Shown piece after piece: positions 61,634 to 64,000 of a DNA stretch of 64,000 nucleotides. This DNA comes from JAKAWQ01 sp963840545 (GTDB taxonomy: Bacteria > Pseudomonadota > Alphaproteobacteria > Acetobacterales > Acetobacteraceae). The notes below the pieces were generated by a model. The model ran no database searches, was not told the origin of the DNA, and saw nothing but the letters and a program-made list of their open reading frames with translations. The translations under genes were made by a program, and so were the position numbers. The DNA lies in NCBI GenBank assembly GCA_963840545.1, contig CAWIZE010000001.1:248001-312000 (forward strand). The letters run 5' to 3'. Positions within the stretch are counted from its first letter, which is position 1, and every line of letters begins with the position of its first letter.

Positions 61634-64000
61634 CCGTGCCCCCTCTTCCGAGCTTCCCGGCTTTCTTCCGGGCCCTGTGGGGTTACGGACCGTTCCCGTG
61701 GCAGACCATGCTCGCCGAGCGGATCGTGGCAGGGCAGTGGCCACGGGCTGTCGATCTTCCGACCGCTACGGGCAAGACCGCCTGCATCGATGCCGCGATC
61801 TATGCGCTCGCCTCGCAGGTGGACAGGCTCATCGCCGAACGCACGGCGCCACGCCGCATCTGGTTCGTGGTCGATCGCCGGATCGTGGTGGACGAAGCCT
61901 TCGAGCGGGCATCGACGATCGCAGAAAAGCTGGCAGAAGCGAAGGACGGACCGCTCAAGGAAATCTCCGACCGGCTTCTCGAGCTCAGCGGGACGAGGAG
62001 GCCGCTGGCCGTTGCACGTCTTCGTGGCGGTATCTTGCGCGACGACAATTGGGGGCGTCTACCGTCCCAGCCGGCGGTGATCACCTCCACGGTCGATCAG
62101 CTTGGCTCTCGCCTGCTTTTTCGCGGTTATGGCCGCAGCAATCTTGCGGCGCCTATCTTCGCCGGCCTGGCGGCGCACGACAGCCTCATTCTTCTCGACG
62201 AAGCCCATTGCTCCGTGCCCTTCATGCAAACGCTGCGTGCCGTCGAAAACTTCCGCGGGAAGGCGTGGGCAGAGTCCCCGATCCCGACGCCTTTCGCGTT
62301 CACGATTCTCTCCGCCACCCTACCGTCGGAGATTCCGAAGGAGGCGATCTTTCCGGGCGCCGACTGCGACCGTGCGCTCGACCATCCGATCTTGCGTGAT
62401 CGGATGTCGGCACCAAAACGAGCCGAGTTGATAACGGTCAAGGCGCGTGCGAAGGGAGATGATTTGCTGGTAAACAAGGTCGCCAGCCGGGCGCGATCTT
62501 ATGTCGAGGCGCAAGGCAAACATCGCGTGGCGGTGATCGTAAACCGCGTCCGCACGGCAGTGGAAATCTGCGAGCGCGCTCTTCGCGGAATGCCACGAGG
62601 CGGCCGATGTCGTGCTCCTGACGGGTCTTGTTCGGCCTTACGAGCGTGACCGGCTGGTGGAACAATGGAAGCCTTTCCTCAAGGCTTCTTCGCCCGAGCA
62701 GCCCGAGAAGCCGATCATCTTGGTCTCAACTCAGTGCATCGAGGTAGGCGCGGATTTCAGCTTTGATGCGCTCGTCACGGAAGCTGCGAGCCTCGATGCG
62801 CTCCGACAGCGGTTCGGCAGGTTGAACCGGATGGGCGGCTTGGGCGAGGCGCCTGCAACCATCGTGATCCGAGATCGCGATACCAAGGAGGAGCAGTCCG
62901 ACCCTATCTACGGGACGGCAATTTCGCGTTGCTGGCGCCTGCTCGATAACAAAGCAACAAGCTCCCCCGGCGGAGAAGATAGTAAATGCATTAATTTCGG
63001 GGTCGATGCGCTTAACAGCATGCTGACAGAAGTTGGCGATCTCTCGCCCTATCTGGCGCCGCGACCTGACGCCCCCGTGCTGTTGCCCGCGCATCTCGAC
63101 CTGCTGTGCCAGACCGCACCAACTCCGGCCGTGGAGCCTGACATCGGCCTGTTTCTGCACGGCAAAGAGCAGAGCCCTCCCGAGGCGCGGGTCGTTTGGC
63201 GCGCCGATCTTACCGCAGACAATCGTCGAATCTGGAAGGAGGCGGTTGCGCTCTGCTCGCCGATAAGCGGTGAGATGCTGTCGGTGCCGCTCTATCGGCT
63301 TCGCGCATGGCTTGCGAACGGAGAAGCGGAAGACCAGGGGACAAGCGACATTGAAGGCGCCGGCCACGACGACGGTGCTGCCGGCAGCAATGGGGACCCC
63401 GGCGCATGGAGCCGCCCCTTCCTCGTCTGGCGGGGGCGGGATCAGTCGGAGGTCATCAGCCGGCCACAGGAGATCAGGCCGAACGATGTCGTCGTCGTGC
63501 CCGCCGCATACGGAATTTCTGCGGTAGGGCAATCTGCACCGGCCGAGACCTTGGGCAGGGCTGGGCTCGATCTATGGGAGCCGTCCTGGATAGCGAGCGG
63601 GAGGCCGCCGGCCTTGCGTCTTGACCGCAGGGTCCTCGAATGCTGGCTCGAGATCCCGCCCGTGAAGGACCTGATCGATCTTGCCGAGGATCCCGTGCGG
63701 GAGCGTCAAGGCTTGCAAGAAGCTGTTGGCGCGGTGCTCGCGTACGAATCGGGCGGTGAGGGCCAGCCGCCTCAGCCGCCTCGATGGTTGCTCAAGCTCC
63801 TCAGGGCGGTGCGCGACGGACGCATTGAGAATCATCCTGCCGGCGGTGTTGTCCTGTTTGCAAGGCAATCGGCATCCGACCGAGATGCCGAACTCGACCT
63901 CTTCGTTGACGATGATGACTTGGCGTCGTCTTGGATACCGCGTGAGCGGTCGAGTCATGTCGAGATTACGCTCGCGGACCACAGCACGTGGGTGGATCGG
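61630..64000 (+). pseudogene. cas3: Type I-G Cas3 helicase-nuclease, one frame break, runs off right edge
   Basis: Effector helicase-nuclease. Motif I DLPTATGKTACIDAAIYA, WFVVDRRIVVDEAFE, TSTVDQLGSRLLFRGYGRS, DEAH in LILLDEAHCSVPF, SATLPSE, then after the break VVLLTGLVRPYERDRLVEQW, STQCIEVGADFSFDALVTE and RQRFGRLNRMG (motif VI). The frame changes near 62575-62590; removing one base there joins both parts. The window ends in LADHSTWVDR, probably the start of the HD nuclease domain, which in I-G Cas3 lies C-terminal, opposite to most Cas3. Csx17 (Cas8g), cas4/1 and cas2 are expected beyond 64,000. Confidence 0.88.

Overview
The window is GC-rich throughout, with heavy use of G/C third positions, gene order packed by ATGA/TGATG overlaps, and protein families typical of Alphaproteobacteria. 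A leucine-degradation MCC/IVD cluster, a pentose-phosphate gene cluster, DUF1194, RhlE and a NodT-type outer membrane factor all occur. I infer a Rhodospirillales member, probably Acetobacteraceae-like. No rRNA, complete tRNA or CRISPR array was seen.

Region 1 (1-13,280) is accessory DNA. Bases 1-8,900 hold a minus-strand block: P4-type tyrosine integrase, excisionase-like HTH, a tape-measure/transglycosylase-like giant, a tail-hub-like protein, an AlpA-like HTH, two small unknowns and an AEP-type primase that leaves the window. This reads as a phage satellite or small prophage carrying tail rather than head genes. At 8,922-8,935 lies a 14-nt copy of a tRNA-Ser 3' end, inside the tail of a large serine recombinase. 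That recombinase starts a second module with a HigBA toxin-antitoxin pair, a 146-nt inverted repeat and a HEPN protein. A VIT-family remnant ends the region.

Region 2 (13,300-26,300) is a sugar-catabolism cluster: tkt, gnd, zwf, a HAD phosphatase, tal, pgi, a sugar MFS permease and glk on the minus strand, then a ROK kinase and divergent rpiA. Together they take up hexose, phosphorylate it and run it through the pentose phosphate pathway. Bacterial interspersed palindromic repeats fill two gaps.

Region 3 (26,300-57,700) is mixed core metabolism: sulfotransferases, AlaX, SseA, MetC, HisI, an oligopeptide ABC transporter without a binding protein, a lone molybdenum hydroxylase large subunit, ivd-mccB-mccA, rhlE, a sulfatase with an MFS partner, a NodT lipoprotein, an M20 peptidase, pyrD with a HAD gene, an S24-like repressor, a DUF1194 protein, an aldo/keto reductase and a PadR regulator with twin operators.

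Region 4 (57,700-64,000) is the start of a type I-G (formerly I-U) CRISPR-Cas operon, csb1-csb2-cas3, divergent from a WYL regulator that resembles the BrxR/CapW defence regulators.

A caution for every reader: at least six genes (glk, a heme-binding protein gene, the molybdenum hydroxylase, a HAD gene with two breaks, csb2 and cas3) are broken by single small indels, mostly in short homopolymers, while both halves remain well conserved. Uncorrected sequencing indels are the simplest explanation.
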